DNA of 64,000 bases from Phycisphaerae bacterium (GTDB lineage Bacteria; Planctomycetota; Phycisphaerae; UBA1845; CAIVHJ01). The position numbers were made by a program, and so were the translations under genes. The notes under the pieces were generated by a model that worked only from the letters and a program-made list of their open reading frames with translations, did not search any database and had not been told where the DNA came from. Below, piece by piece: positions 24,557-33,597 of this stretch. Position 1 is the stretch's first letter. Every line of letters starts with the position of its first letter. The stretch spans positions 62,001 to 126,000 of the forward strand of contig JAJVHX010000018.1 of NCBI GenBank assembly GCA_022072405.1. The letters run 5' to 3'.

Positions 24557-25300
24557 ATGGAACAGCCGTCTTCCACCACGCATCATGCTCATCTGGAAAT
24601 TCTGGAGCAGGCCTGTCGGCGACGGTGCGCCGCCGAGATCGAGCTGGAATCGCGGGAAGGTCACCGGCAACGGGCCCGCATGCGTTTGTTGGCGTGTGAC
24701 GAGCGCTATGTCTACATCGATCGACCGATCTACCTGGGCATGCCTCTGGAACTCACCTCGGATATGTATGTGACGATTTTTTTCATTCAGGATGGTGAGC
24801 GCTATGCCTTCCGCACGCACATTGCCGAGGAGCACCGCGTGCCCCTGAGTGATGATGTCTGGATTCCAGGGTTCGCCATGGAACTGCCGGTCCAGATTAT
24901 TCGCCAGGAACGGCGGCATGATTTCCGGGTGTCGCTGGGCCGGTGTGCGGAAATTGTCGCCCATTTTCAGCCGCTCGATAGTTCGCCCGGTCAATCCGGT
25001 TTCAGTGCCCGACTGATGAACATCTCCGCCGGTGGGGCGGCGGTCATCGTGATCGATCTGGGGCAGCACGAATTGAAGAAGGGCAACCGATATCTGATCC
25101 AATTTGAGTTACCCGATCTGCCGCGGCCCTTCCAGTTCAAAACTGAACTGCGTTATGTGCGCAATCTGGACGGCCACGGGTACATCATGGGCCTGAAATA
25201 TCTGGCGGAAAACAATGCCACGGCCATGCGCCACGCCATCCGCCAGATGTCCCAGTTTGTGTCCAAGCAACTGAAGAGAAAACGTGACGGAGAGGAATGA
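24557..25300 (+). CDS. PilZ-domain protein 1 (YcgR-like)
   Basis: A 247-residue protein with the flagellar brake layout: an N-terminal YcgR-like beta domain (about 30-120, ending AMELPVQIIRQ) and a PilZ domain. The c-di-GMP motif RxxxR is visible as RQERRHDFRV (about 117-126), and the D/NxSxxG motif as LMNISAGGAAV (about 155-165). Both are intact, so ligand binding is plausible. Start at ATG 24557 with GGGGAG about 12 bases upstream. First of three adjacent PilZ genes; the next begins 35 bp later. Confidence 0.85.
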   Translation: MEQPSSTTHHAHLEILEQACRRRCAAEIELESREGHRQRARMRLLACDERYVYIDRPIYLGMPLELTSDMYVTIFFIQDGERYAFRTHIAEEHRVPLSDDVWIPGFAMELPVQIIRQERRHDFRVSLGRCAEIVAHFQPLDSSPGQSGFSARLMNISAGGAAVIVIDLGQHELKKGNRYLIQFELPDLPRPFQFKTELRYVRNLDGHGYIMGLKYLAENNATAMRHAIRQMSQFVSKQLKRKRDGEE

Positions 25301-25335
25301 GGGGCATCCGTCCGATTCGCCCAGGAGCGAAAGTC

Positions 25336-26055
25336 ATGAAATATGCCATCGAACTCAACCGCGAACAGTCTGAACAGATCATGCAACAGGCCAAATCGAC
25401 ACAGGCCCAGGTGTCGGTGCAACCCAAACACTGGCCGGCCAGCCGCTGGCTGGACGCGCAACTGCTGAACTGCACGCCCGAACATCTGGAACTGCAGTTG
25501 CCGCCGATCGACCAGATCGATCCCCTGCAACTGTTGAACATTTACTGCCAGGTAGACCTGCAACTGCCCGACGGCCACTACTTTTTCGACAGCTGCATCA
25601 CCGCGGTTCAGCCACACGCCAGCCACTGCTACCTGCAACTGCAGCGGCCGGAAACGATCCTGGTCCAGCAGCGCCGCCGCTCGCGACGCACCGCGGTGAA
25701 CAAGAGCATCAAGATACAATTGCTGCGCCAGGAAGATGGTGCGCTACAGAGCAGCAGCGGCCGACTCTACAACCTCAGCCCGCAGGGACTCGCCTGCCAG
25801 CTGCCCCGGAATGAAGCCGCCGCCATGGTGGTCGGCCAGATGTGGACCGTCTGCTTCAACCTCGACGAACCGGAACAATGGTATAAGCTGCCCGTGCAGA
25901 TCTGCCGGATTTTTTCCGCCTCCTCCCCCGGCCAGATGATCGTGGGTATGGAATTTCAGTTTGAACCGGGTGATCCGCAGCACGAACTGTTGCAGCATTT
26001 CTTTACCATCCGCCAACCCGCCCAACAGCACAACTTCTTAGGGGACTTAAGATGA
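25336..26055 (+). CDS. PilZ-domain protein 2 (YcgR-like)
   Basis: A 239-residue protein. An N-terminal beta domain (about 20-110) is followed by QQRRRSRRTAVN (RxxxR region) and RLYNLSPQGLACQL, where the usual N-x-S-x-x-G is present. ATG 25336 is preferred over 25297 because AGGAG lies 8 bases upstream. Its stop overlaps the start of the next gene by 4 bp (ATGA), indicating translational coupling. Confidence 0.82.
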   Translation: MKYAIELNREQSEQIMQQAKSTQAQVSVQPKHWPASRWLDAQLLNCTPEHLELQLPPIDQIDPLQLLNIYCQVDLQLPDGHYFFDSCITAVQPHASHCYLQLQRPETILVQQRRRSRRTAVNKSIKIQLLRQEDGALQSSSGRLYNLSPQGLACQLPRNEAAAMVVGQMWTVCFNLDEPEQWYKLPVQICRIFSASSPGQMIVGMEFQFEPGDPQHELLQHFFTIRQPAQQHNFLGDLR

Positions 26056-26861
26056 CCCAACTCATCAATGTGGAAGACGAGAAGAAGGACCAGATACTGA
26101 CCGAAGCCGCCGACCGTCATACGCCGATTGTTCTATCACATCGGCTCGACGCCGGCTGGGTGACTTATAAATCGCAGTTTCTGCAGGCCGATTCGGCAGG
26201 GCATTTTCTGATCATCACGCAGCCGCTGGCCGAACCGGGGCAGGCACCGCCCGAACTGGTGCCGGGTGACAAGATCGGCATCTCCTTCCGCCGCGGTCAC
26301 AAGAAATGCATGTGCTCGGTGGAAGTGGAGCGGCTGCTGACCTTCGACGCCGGTGAAAGCGTGATGATTCCAGCCTTGCAGATTCCCTGGCCGATCAAAC
26401 TCCAGGAGATGCAGCGGCGGGTCTACTACCGGGCCCAGGTGCCTTCCGGACGGCGGATCGAAGTTCATCTGTGGGACGGCTGCATCAACGATCTGTCTCC
26501 CGCCGACCTGAAAAACCGCCCGCATCATATCGGTTTGCTGATGGATTTGTCCGCCGGTGGATGTCGGGTCATTTTTGATGTCAGCCGCGACCCCTGCCTC
26601 GAAGTGGGCGACACGGTGGCCATCCAGTTCCAGCCCGACCCGCGCACCACTCCGATCGCACTCGAAGCTATGTATCGTCACAGCGAACCGCTGCCGCAGA
26701 GCAAGCTGGCGCTGGGGTTCCAGTTTGTCGGCCTGGAACTGACTCCGGAAGGCCGGCGATTGCTGCAGAATCTCTCCCGTGTGGTCAGCGCTTTCATGCG
26801 CATCGACCTCCGCCGCAACAATCTCCGCAAAGCTCCCGGCCATAATCCGCGAAGGAGATGA
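26052..26861 (+). CDS. PilZ-domain protein 3 (YcgR-like)
   Basis: A 269-residue protein. The YcgR-like N-terminal part (about 25-115) ends PIKLQEMQRRVYYRAQVP, containing the RxxxR-like pair. An extra 25-30 residues follow, then LLMDLSAGGCRVIFD, the DxSxxG motif. The C-terminus is basic (RIDLRRNNLRKAPGHNPRRR). The start overlaps the previous stop by 4 bp. The sequence diverges from its two neighbours, so the trio is not a very recent duplication. Confidence 0.82.
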   Translation: MTQLINVEDEKKDQILTEAADRHTPIVLSHRLDAGWVTYKSQFLQADSAGHFLIITQPLAEPGQAPPELVPGDKIGISFRRGHKKCMCSVEVERLLTFDAGESVMIPALQIPWPIKLQEMQRRVYYRAQVPSGRRIEVHLWDGCINDLSPADLKNRPHHIGLLMDLSAGGCRVIFDVSRDPCLEVGDTVAIQFQPDPRTTPIALEAMYRHSEPLPQSKLALGFQFVGLELTPEGRRLLQNLSRVVSAFMRIDLRRNNLRKAPGHNPRRR

Positions 26862-26882
26862 CCGCCGCATTCATAACCGGCG

Positions 26883-27572
26883 CTATGGCGCTATGATTGG
26901 CGATGGATCGACGACCGCTTCAATGGGTTGAACTTGTAATGTTGCCGTAATTGAACTCAGTACGTTTTTACATTTCCCATACTGCTTGGCGGTACAATCT
27001 TCCGCGGTATCACATTGTGATTGCGAGCAAGTTCCGCTTGGTTCTACTCCGGTACACTTACATTCAGATTGAATTCTTTCGCGCTTTGATATTCCAAGTG
27101 AACTTATTGATCGAGTAATATTTTCTAGTTGTTCATCAATTGCTATACCAGCAAACGAGTAGTTAATTATATCTTCAAGCGTTACGGTAACGCGTATATC
27201 GATATCACCACGAAATTCAATAGAAACCAGCGTATCGTTTACCGGCACAAAGAGTAAAACACCATTTTGATTATCCAACCCTGACCATCCATTCCATTCA
27301 ATCTGATAATTATCAGACTGCGTTAATATGATATTCTGAAAATCATAATATTGATTATCATACCACCCATTTAGCTGATAATAACAATCTAATTCTTCAC
27401 ATTCCCGTGACCATACAATGTAATTGTCATCCTGATAAGCAGAAAACACGCCATCACTACTATCATCTACATTCCATGCAGACACGACTGATGTCGTTTT
27501 TTGTTGAAGATGCGGGCGAACTGTCAATATGCTCATCGCACTCATTAATACGGACAATACTACTGATGCCAT
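26883..27572 (-). CDS. Exported protein of unknown function, Cys-rich tail
   Basis: A 229-residue protein. An N-terminal hydrophobic signal (ASVVLSVLMSAMSILTV) is followed by an Asn/Asp/Tyr-rich body (YYQLNGWYDNQYYDFQNI) and a short Cys-rich segment near the C-terminus (CKCTGVEPSGTCSQSQCDTAEDC). The latter resembles the Cys-rich head of the binding protein at 4436. Codon use is clearly more AT-rich than the window average. It is 12 bp downstream of the gene at 28382 and should be cotranscribed with it. No family recognised. Confidence 0.7.
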   Translation of the reverse strand: MASVVLSVLMSAMSILTVRPHLQQKTTSVVSAWNVDDSSDGVFSAYQDDNYIVWSRECEELDCYYQLNGWYDNQYYDFQNIILTQSDNYQIEWNGWSGLDNQNGVLLFVPVNDTLVSIEFRGDIDIRVTVTLEDIINYSFAGIAIDEQLENITRSISSLGISKRERIQSECKCTGVEPSGTCSQSQCDTAEDCTAKQYGKCKNVLSSITATLQVQPIEAVVDPSPIIAP

Positions 27573-27584
27573 AGCACTTCCTCC

Positions 27585-28382
27585 TCATTTTGAAGTCGAA
27601 GGTTCCGAATTCATGACTTCCGCCTTAAATGCATCCTCAGTAATTTTAGTGGTAGAAATATTTAAATAAAAGCGTTTCCTTTCGACACGTTCCAGTATCT
27701 TGTCACTCAGCAAAGACGTCTGCTGAATCGTATCCCAGCGTCGAATCTGAAAACTATCGCGATCAATGTAGTAGACATGTTCAACCAGATCCTGGCTCGA
27801 CTCCTGCAACCCGGGAGTGATTTCGCTCCAATGAACAACCAGGCAGGGGTGCTCTTCGACTTCATCAATTCCGGTATATTGGCCGGCGGCAATTTTCTTT
27901 TCAAACCAACTAATCCGCTCGGCATCGTCAACCCAGCTTTCCAAGCTGGTTCCAATCAGGCAGCCTTCAACACCTTGTTCCAGTTTCATACTGCCGTAGC
28001 CAAGATCTCCGGGCTTGAGCTGCGCATAACGGACATGCTGTTCCATTTCAGCATTCCATTCCACCGTGAATTGTCCGTCGTTGATCTTGGAATACTTTTT
28101 TATCCCTGCCACAGTAACCTGTAGATTTAATTTTCTTCCCGACATCAACACCTGTGCCCGAATTTTTTCCTCCACCGGAAAGATTTTACCCTCGGCATCC
28201 ACCCCACCTTTGTGAACAACCAGTTCATAGGATAGATCGTGAAGCAGTCGATAAGTATTACCGACCTGACGAGCCACTTCTGTCACCGACACAACCGGAG
28301 AAGAATCCACAGGTGCGCTGGTTGGTTCAACAGACATCAGCGTCAAGGCAAGTAGAAAACGGGCTGACGATAAATTGAGCAT
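27585..28382 (-). CDS. Exported LolA-like lipoprotein-localisation fold protein
   Basis: A 265-residue protein with an N-terminal signal (LSSARFLLALTLMS). The body has the beta pattern of outer-membrane lipoprotein carrier-like proteins: RAQVLMSGRKLNLQV, KINDGQFTVEWNAEMEQHV, and HVYYIDRDSFQIRRWDT near the end, where such proteins show 'Y.D..t.L..r'. I assign it only to the LolA/LolB/DUF2092-like fold in general. It is first in a two-gene unit with the Cys-rich exported protein. Slightly AT-rich. Confidence 0.6.
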   Translation of the reverse strand: MLNLSSARFLLALTLMSVEPTSAPVDSSPVVSVTEVARQVGNTYRLLHDLSYELVVHKGGVDAEGKIFPVEEKIRAQVLMSGRKLNLQVTVAGIKKYSKINDGQFTVEWNAEMEQHVRYAQLKPGDLGYGSMKLEQGVEGCLIGTSLESWVDDAERISWFEKKIAAGQYTGIDEVEEHPCLVVHWSEITPGLQESSQDLVEHVYYIDRDSFQIRRWDTIQQTSLLSDKILERVERKRFYLNISTTKITEDAFKAEVMNSEPSTSK

Positions 28383-28545
28383 GCAATCATTATACCCCCC
28401 CCCCGGTTAACAAAGCCAATTATACAAGCTCTGTTACTGCATTATGTTGTACGCGTTGAAGATACACAATCTGGCGGGTATGAGTTCCTGTCACGCACCA
28501 GCAAGATAACCAATTCCAGAACAACCCGAAGATTAATTTCATATA

Positions 28546-28574
28546 GCACCCGGTTCCTATCGGGTGCTGTTTTA
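28546..28574. terminator. Hairpin at the 3' end of the IorB-ACD fusion gene
   Basis: AGCACCCG (28546-28553) pairs with CGGGTGCT (28562-28569). It lies directly after the stop of the minus-strand fusion gene, but the T run (TTTT) is on the plus-strand side, so termination of the minus-strand gene is uncertain. Confidence 0.45.
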
Positions 28575-31500
28575 TAATGAGATGGCGGTGGAGCAATGGT
28601 GCATGGCGGGTGGGCAGGAGCAATTGATCGGCTGGCCATTGTGCATGCTGCGATGGGTCAGGTATCGGGCCAAAGAGCGAACGGCTTGATCGGCGCTGCG
28701 GAAAACGGGCACGCCGCCCTCGCGTAATTTCCGGGCCAGTGGATCATAGAGCGAACCGGCATCAACCACGCCGATCAGCGGTTTCTGTGCTTCGGCAAAC
28801 AGCTTCACCAGGCGCTGCGGCAAGGAACCGGCAGCCACGATTTCATCCGGCGTGGTGTGTAATTGCGTGGTCAGCGGTACGGTGGAGATAATCAGCGCGT
28901 CGATTTCGTTGGCTTCGAGCAGCACCCGCGCACATTGCTCATAGGCTTCATCACTGGCCATCGGGGTCAGATCGAGCGGATTGCGGGCGTTAACCAGCCC
29001 GTCGAGTTTCTGCTGCTTGAGCACCGCAGTAAGCTTTTCCGTGGTGAGCTGGTTGAGCGACGGCATCTCGATCTGATAGCGGGCCCCTTTGATTGTGTCG
29101 GCCATACCGACCGTTTCATAGCCGGCGTTGCTGATCACACCGAGCCGCTGGCCATGCACGGAACGCTGGTGCAGGGTGCTGCCCAGTTCCAGCAACTGCT
29201 CAAACTCCTTGAACGTATCGACCACGATGGCCCCCGCCTGAGCAGCGGCAGCCTGGCAGACATCGTAATCGCCGGCGATGCTGGCGGTGTGGCCCTGGGC
29301 AGCCGTTCGACCGGCGGACGTACGTCCCGCCTTGTAAAACACCACCACCTTGCCGCTGGCGACCGTTTCACGCACCGCCCGGATAAACGACAAACCATCC
29401 AGATCGTTAAATCCTTCGACATATACACCGAGGCAATCGATATCACGGCGCTGGCCGACCACCTGCACCAGATCGGCGACGGTCAGATCACTCTGGTTGC
29501 CGACCGAGATGGCCAGGCGCGGATCGAGATTTTCCACGTTACTCATGCGGGTGATGATAAAAGCACCGCTCTGCGAAATCAGCGCCAATGGTTTGGGCGC
29601 CGCCTGTCGTCGCGGATCGAGTTTGGTGGGGGCGATGAAGAAGGTGTCGTAACGGCCCGGAACGGAGCGCAGCCCCATGCTGTTGCCCCCGAGAAATACC
29701 GGCCCGCCGCCCGGCAATTGTCGGGCAGCGGCGATCCGTTCGTGCAGCTCCCGCGACAAGGCTTCGGTACCCTCTTTCTCACCCAGCCCGCCGGGGATCA
29801 GAATCACCGAGGCCACCTTATTGTCTTTTACCGCTTCATCAATCAGCTGGGGAATTTCAGCAGCGGCAGTGGCGGCGACCAGCAGATCAATTTTTTCAGG
29901 AACTGCGGCAATCGTCGAACAGCAACGTACGCCGTCGATCGGTCCGGCTTCCTCCTTGATGGCGTAAAGATGTTCCAGCGGGAAACCGGCTTCTTTGACG
30001 TTGTTGAGGATAATCCGTCCGAAGTTCATGCGCTTACTCGAAACCCCCAGCACGGCAATCGAACGTGGTTCGAGCAACGCTTCGATCCGGGCGGCGGGAC
30101 GGGCGGGATGTTGTGTTCCTGCCAGGCCCAGACGGCCGCGACCATCGAGCGGCACCAGCTTCTGCTGGGCGAAAGCGAAGGGATTGACTTCCATTTCCGC
30201 CAGAGCCGGAGTGGCTGCATCAGTCGGATTACAAAAAGCACGGGCGATGGCGATAAAGGCCCGGAAGCAGCGGCGTAATTCACCGTCGGAGATCACCCGT
30301 TGATGGCCACGCACCTGGCCGGCGAGAATTTCGTAGGCAGCGGTTTTCTGAAACAACTCAAAAAACTGCTCGGCGCTGGTGTCCACCGCCAGCGCTTTGG
30401 CCACCGCGATGCCGGGCAGCATTTTTGTCGCGAGATACTCCGTGTCGACTCCGCCCAGACCGGCGGCGATCACCGGGCCGAACTCGCGCGTGTTGCGGAT
30501 ACCCACGAACAGTTCCCCGCCGAAACCGACCCGAGCCTGCGGAATAAACTCAACCAGCAGGACGCCTTCGACGTGGTGGCCTTGCTGTTGCTGAACGCTG
30601 ATCATCCGGCGCAGTTCACGATTGACCGCATCCACCTCGCGGGCAACAAAGCGCACCCCGCCGGCTTCGGTCTTGTGGACCACATCACTGGATACCAGCT
30701 TGAGCACCACCTGATCCCCGCGAAAACGGGCCAGCTGCTCACTCTTGACGATCTCGCCTGTTCGCACGAAGCCATGGGCGGGAGGAGAGATGGCTCCTAC
30801 CAGTTCGATGAGGGCGTAGATTTCATGTTCATAGAGCTGTTGACGTTGGTTATTGCGGGCTTGATCCAGGATCTGGGTGACAGCCTGTTGCTGGGAGGTG
30901 GTCAGATCACCCGCTGCACCTACCAAATCCAGCAGCGTCGGATCGGGTGTCACCCCGTTTAGCATCTGCTCGGCGCTGAGTGTATCCAGCCAGGTACGCA
31001 CCGCCGCCGGGGTGCTGCCCAGGCGCAAAGCTTCCCGATAAGCGAGTCCGGCGGCTCGGCCGAGTTGAAAGGCGCGGAGGTTGGTTTCGATCAGCTTGGC
31101 GCCTTTGGTGATGAAAATCTCGCTGATCACCGCCTGATATTCATTGATCTCGAAGGGCAGACAGACCGAAGCCGCCCCCAGCATGACGATGTTGCTGGCC
31201 CGGGCGGAACCCGCTTCGCGCGCGATTCGATCCGCATTGAGCAGCAGATGATCCGGATGGCGGGTGACCTGGCTCAACACTTCTTCGATCGGCGGATAGT
31301 TGGGGATGTTGACCACCGGGCCGCTGCTGGACACCAGGGCGCCGTGCGGACGCAGATACTGGATATAGCGCAAGGCTTCGAGCGGTTCAACCGCCAAGAC
31401 CATATCCGCCTGGCCCAGCGGCACCAGATCGCTATAGAGCGGTTGATCTGCGAGCCGCAGATGCGATTGCACATCGCCGCCCCGCTGACTCATGCCGTGC

Positions 31501-31613
31501 ACTTCAGATTGTTTCACGTTCCAGCCACGGCGAATCGCCACCAGCGACAGCGCCTGAGCGATGGTGAGAATCCCCTGTCCACCCACACCCGCCAATATCA
31601 GATTGCATTCCAT
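28572..31613 (-). CDS. Fused indolepyruvate oxidoreductase beta subunit and ADP-forming acyl-CoA synthetase
   Basis: A 1013-residue fusion. Residues 1-195 are an IorB/POR-gamma domain (LILAGVGGQGILTIAQAL, SEVHGMSQRGGDVQSHLR). Residues about 260-500 are the ATP-grasp (beta) part of an ADP-forming acyl-CoA synthetase (VLKLVSSDVVHKTEAGGV; metal site EMEVNPF at 473-479). Residues about 508-1000 are the CoA-binding and ligase (alpha) part (ALLEPRSIAVLGVSS, LALISQSGAF), with the phospho-His candidate in QGHTASIAGD (His 775). The order is beta then alpha, the reverse of common fused forms. Predicted role: with IorA, oxidise an aryl- or indolepyruvate to acyl-CoA plus reduced ferredoxin, then convert acyl-CoA, ADP and phosphate to acid and ATP. 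iorA lies 108 bp upstream on the same strand. Confidence 0.88.
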   Translation of the reverse strand: MECNLILAGVGGQGILTIAQALSLVAIRRGWNVKQSEVHGMSQRGGDVQSHLRLADQPLYSDLVPLGQADMVLAVEPLEALRYIQYLRPHGALVSSSGPVVNIPNYPPIEEVLSQVTRHPDHLLLNADRIAREAGSARASNIVMLGAASVCLPFEINEYQAVISEIFITKGAKLIETNLRAFQLGRAAGLAYREALRLGSTPAAVRTWLDTLSAEQMLNGVTPDPTLLDLVGAAGDLTTSQQQAVTQILDQARNNQRQQLYEHEIYALIELVGAISPPAHGFVRTGEIVKSEQLARFRGDQVVLKLVSSDVVHKTEAGGVRFVAREVDAVNRELRRMISVQQQQGHHVEGVLLVEFIPQARVGFGGELFVGIRNTREFGPVIAAGLGGVDTEYLATKMLPGIAVAKALAVDTSAEQFFELFQKTAAYEILAGQVRGHQRVISDGELRRCFRAFIAIARAFCNPTDAATPALAEMEVNPFAFAQQKLVPLDGRGRLGLAGTQHPARPAARIEALLEPRSIAVLGVSSKRMNFGRIILNNVKEAGFPLEHLYAIKEEAGPIDGVRCCSTIAAVPEKIDLLVAATAAAEIPQLIDEAVKDNKVASVILIPGGLGEKEGTEALSRELHERIAAARQLPGGGPVFLGGNSMGLRSVPGRYDTFFIAPTKLDPRRQAAPKPLALISQSGAFIITRMSNVENLDPRLAISVGNQSDLTVADLVQVVGQRRDIDCLGVYVEGFNDLDGLSFIRAVRETVASGKVVVFYKAGRTSAGRTAAQGHTASIAGDYDVCQAAAAQAGAIVVDTFKEFEQLLELGSTLHQRSVHGQRLGVISNAGYETVGMADTIKGARYQIEMPSLNQLTTEKLTAVLKQQKLDGLVNARNPLDLTPMASDEAYEQCARVLLEANEIDALIISTVPLTTQLHTTPDEIVAAGSLPQRLVKLFAEAQKPLIGVVDAGSLYDPLARKLREGGVPVFRSADQAVRSLARYLTHRSMHNGQPINCSCPPAMHHCSTAISL

Positions 31614-31721
31614 GATTGAATACTCACCCTAATAAGCCTGTGTCTCTGTTCGCCCGGTCGTTGGTGATTTCGGCTCTGATCATTATGGGTGCCCGCTACG
31701 CCGATCAAATCGTTACAACTG

Positions 31722-33323
31722 TCAAGCCGGTGAAGCGGCCGCCGCTTTTTCCTTCACGGGGCGACGAGCGGTCTGGATACATTCGCGCTGGGCAATGATC
31801 ACGCTTAACCCACGATAGTCGATCTCCCGGCGGATCAACGCCATATTTTCGTCATGCCGCCGGCTGAGTGGTTCGATCACCACCAGATGCTGCGGGTTCA
31901 TGCCCAAGCCCAGCACCAGATCAACCAAAGCCTTGCCTCCGACCAGGACATCCTGCCCGCCGGTCATGCCGGTCGTGCTGTTGTCCAGTATCACGACGGT
32001 CATGTTGGCGTTTTCACGGATGGCGCCGATCAACGGCGTGATGCCGCTGTGGATAAAAGTGGAATCACCAATCGTACACATGACCGGATGAGCGCCGCCC
32101 TTGGCTGCCCCCAACGCCATACTGATCGACGCACCCATGTCGACACAGGTATCCACCGCGTTGAAGGGCGGTAACGCACCCAGCGTATAACAACCAATGT
32201 CACTGAACAGATACGGTTGATCCGGGTCACGCGAGGATTCAACAATCGCCTTGAACGTATCGCAATGGGGGCAACCCTGGCATAGTTGCGGCGGCCGCGC
32301 CGGTAACGCGGTAGCTGGCAGATAGGCAGAGAGGCTCTTGAGTTGCAGCGCCGCCCGTAGCAGATCGGTGTTCAATTCGCCCTGAGCCGGCAACGCCCCG
32401 GTGGTTCGCCCGCGAATAATTTTCCCGGGCACCCCCATCAAACCGAGCAACTGCTCCTCAACATAGGGATAACCTTCCTCCGCCACCAGAATATTTTCGC
32501 AGTGATAAACCAGGGTGCGGATCATCTCCAGCGGCGGCGGATAGACGCCTATTTTCAGGAGTGAGAAGGCATGATCCGTCGGCAAGGCTTCGAGCACATA
32601 GTTGTTGGCCAGACCGGTGGCGATAATTCCCATCGGACCGCGCAACATTAAGCGATTAAACGGCGTGTGAGCGGAATAGTCGCGCAGCTCATCCTGCAGT
32701 TGGAGCAGGCGGCCGAAACGCCGGCGGGCATTGACAGGCAGCAAGGTCCAATCACGCGTCGCGGTCGAGCGGCCCAGCGAATGGCCCGCCAACGGTGCGC
32801 GAGTCTGCACGTTGGCCCGGCTGTGGGCCAGACGCGTCACCATGCGGATCATCACCGGCAGTTGCAGCTTCTCGGATAACTCGAACGCTTCCCAGGTCAG
32901 ATCGTAAGCTTCCTGCTGGGTGGAGGGTTCCAGGATGGGAATTTTGGCGAAGTGTCCGTAATAGCGACTATCCTGTTCATTCTGCGAAGAATGCATACCC
33001 GGATCATCCGCCACTGCCAGCACCAGCCCGCCATGAGCACCGGTCAGCGCCGAACTCATAAACGGATCAGCGGCCACGTTGAGGCCGACATGCTTCATCG
33101 AAACCAGCGCGCGATAACCGGTGAAGGACATACCCAGCGCTTCTTCGTAGGCGACTTTTTCGTTGGCGGACCAGTCGGCCGACACGTTCTCCTGACCGCG
33201 GGTGAATTGCTGCACCGCTTCGAGAATCTCAGTGGCCGGTGTTCCGGGGTATGAAAAAGCACCCCGAATACCGGCATGAACCGCCGCCAGCGCCACTGCC
33301 TCATCACCCAACAGTAGTTCCAT
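31722..33323 (-). CDS. iorA: Indolepyruvate ferredoxin oxidoreductase alpha subunit, no ferredoxin domain
   Basis: A 533-residue protein. The N-terminal pyrimidine-binding part has GAFSYPGTPATEILEAV and the block MKHVGLNVAADPFMSSALTGAHGGLVL. The C-terminal thiamine diphosphate part has CQGCPHCDTF and GDSTFIHSGITPL, ending with DNSTTGMTGGQD (the GDS..N binding motif). IorA usually continues into a two-cluster ferredoxin domain of about 70 residues; here it stops soon after IIAQRECIQ with a short Ala/Lys tail. I see no Cys-rich frame in the 108 bp before the next gene. It is the first gene of a two-gene unit with the IorB-ACD fusion. Electron transfer must therefore use another partner or a nearby cluster protein. 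Confidence 0.88.
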   Translation of the reverse strand: MELLLGDEAVALAAVHAGIRGAFSYPGTPATEILEAVQQFTRGQENVSADWSANEKVAYEEALGMSFTGYRALVSMKHVGLNVAADPFMSSALTGAHGGLVLAVADDPGMHSSQNEQDSRYYGHFAKIPILEPSTQQEAYDLTWEAFELSEKLQLPVMIRMVTRLAHSRANVQTRAPLAGHSLGRSTATRDWTLLPVNARRRFGRLLQLQDELRDYSAHTPFNRLMLRGPMGIIATGLANNYVLEALPTDHAFSLLKIGVYPPPLEMIRTLVYHCENILVAEEGYPYVEEQLLGLMGVPGKIIRGRTTGALPAQGELNTDLLRAALQLKSLSAYLPATALPARPPQLCQGCPHCDTFKAIVESSRDPDQPYLFSDIGCYTLGALPPFNAVDTCVDMGASISMALGAAKGGAHPVMCTIGDSTFIHSGITPLIGAIRENANMTVVILDNSTTGMTGGQDVLVGGKALVDLVLGLGMNPQHLVVIEPLSRRHDENMALIRREIDYRGLSVIIAQRECIQTARRPVKEKAAAASPA

Positions 33324-33597
33324 CCAGCACCTGCCTTGTGCGTTTATTGACCTTGTCCGACTACATTGATCCGATTCGTGTGCATGGGCACCCCGGCAGG
33401 CGGACTGAACCGCGACTCACCCAGGGTCTATCCATCAGGTGCATGGCATGTTGGATACCAGTGGTTCCAGCGAGAAACACTTTTTGGCATGGTTCCTGAT
33501 TTTCCGCTTCATGTGGGGTAATTCCTCAGGCAGCGGGGAATTTTCATGGCTGTTACCTGGCGGCGCGGCCATTCGGAGGCAATGGTATACTGCGGGG

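Noticed and set aside
28863..30278. 471-codon frame on the plus strand
   Set aside because: Antisense to the IorB-ACD fusion, whose domains are unmistakable; no domain or start signal in the antisense frame.
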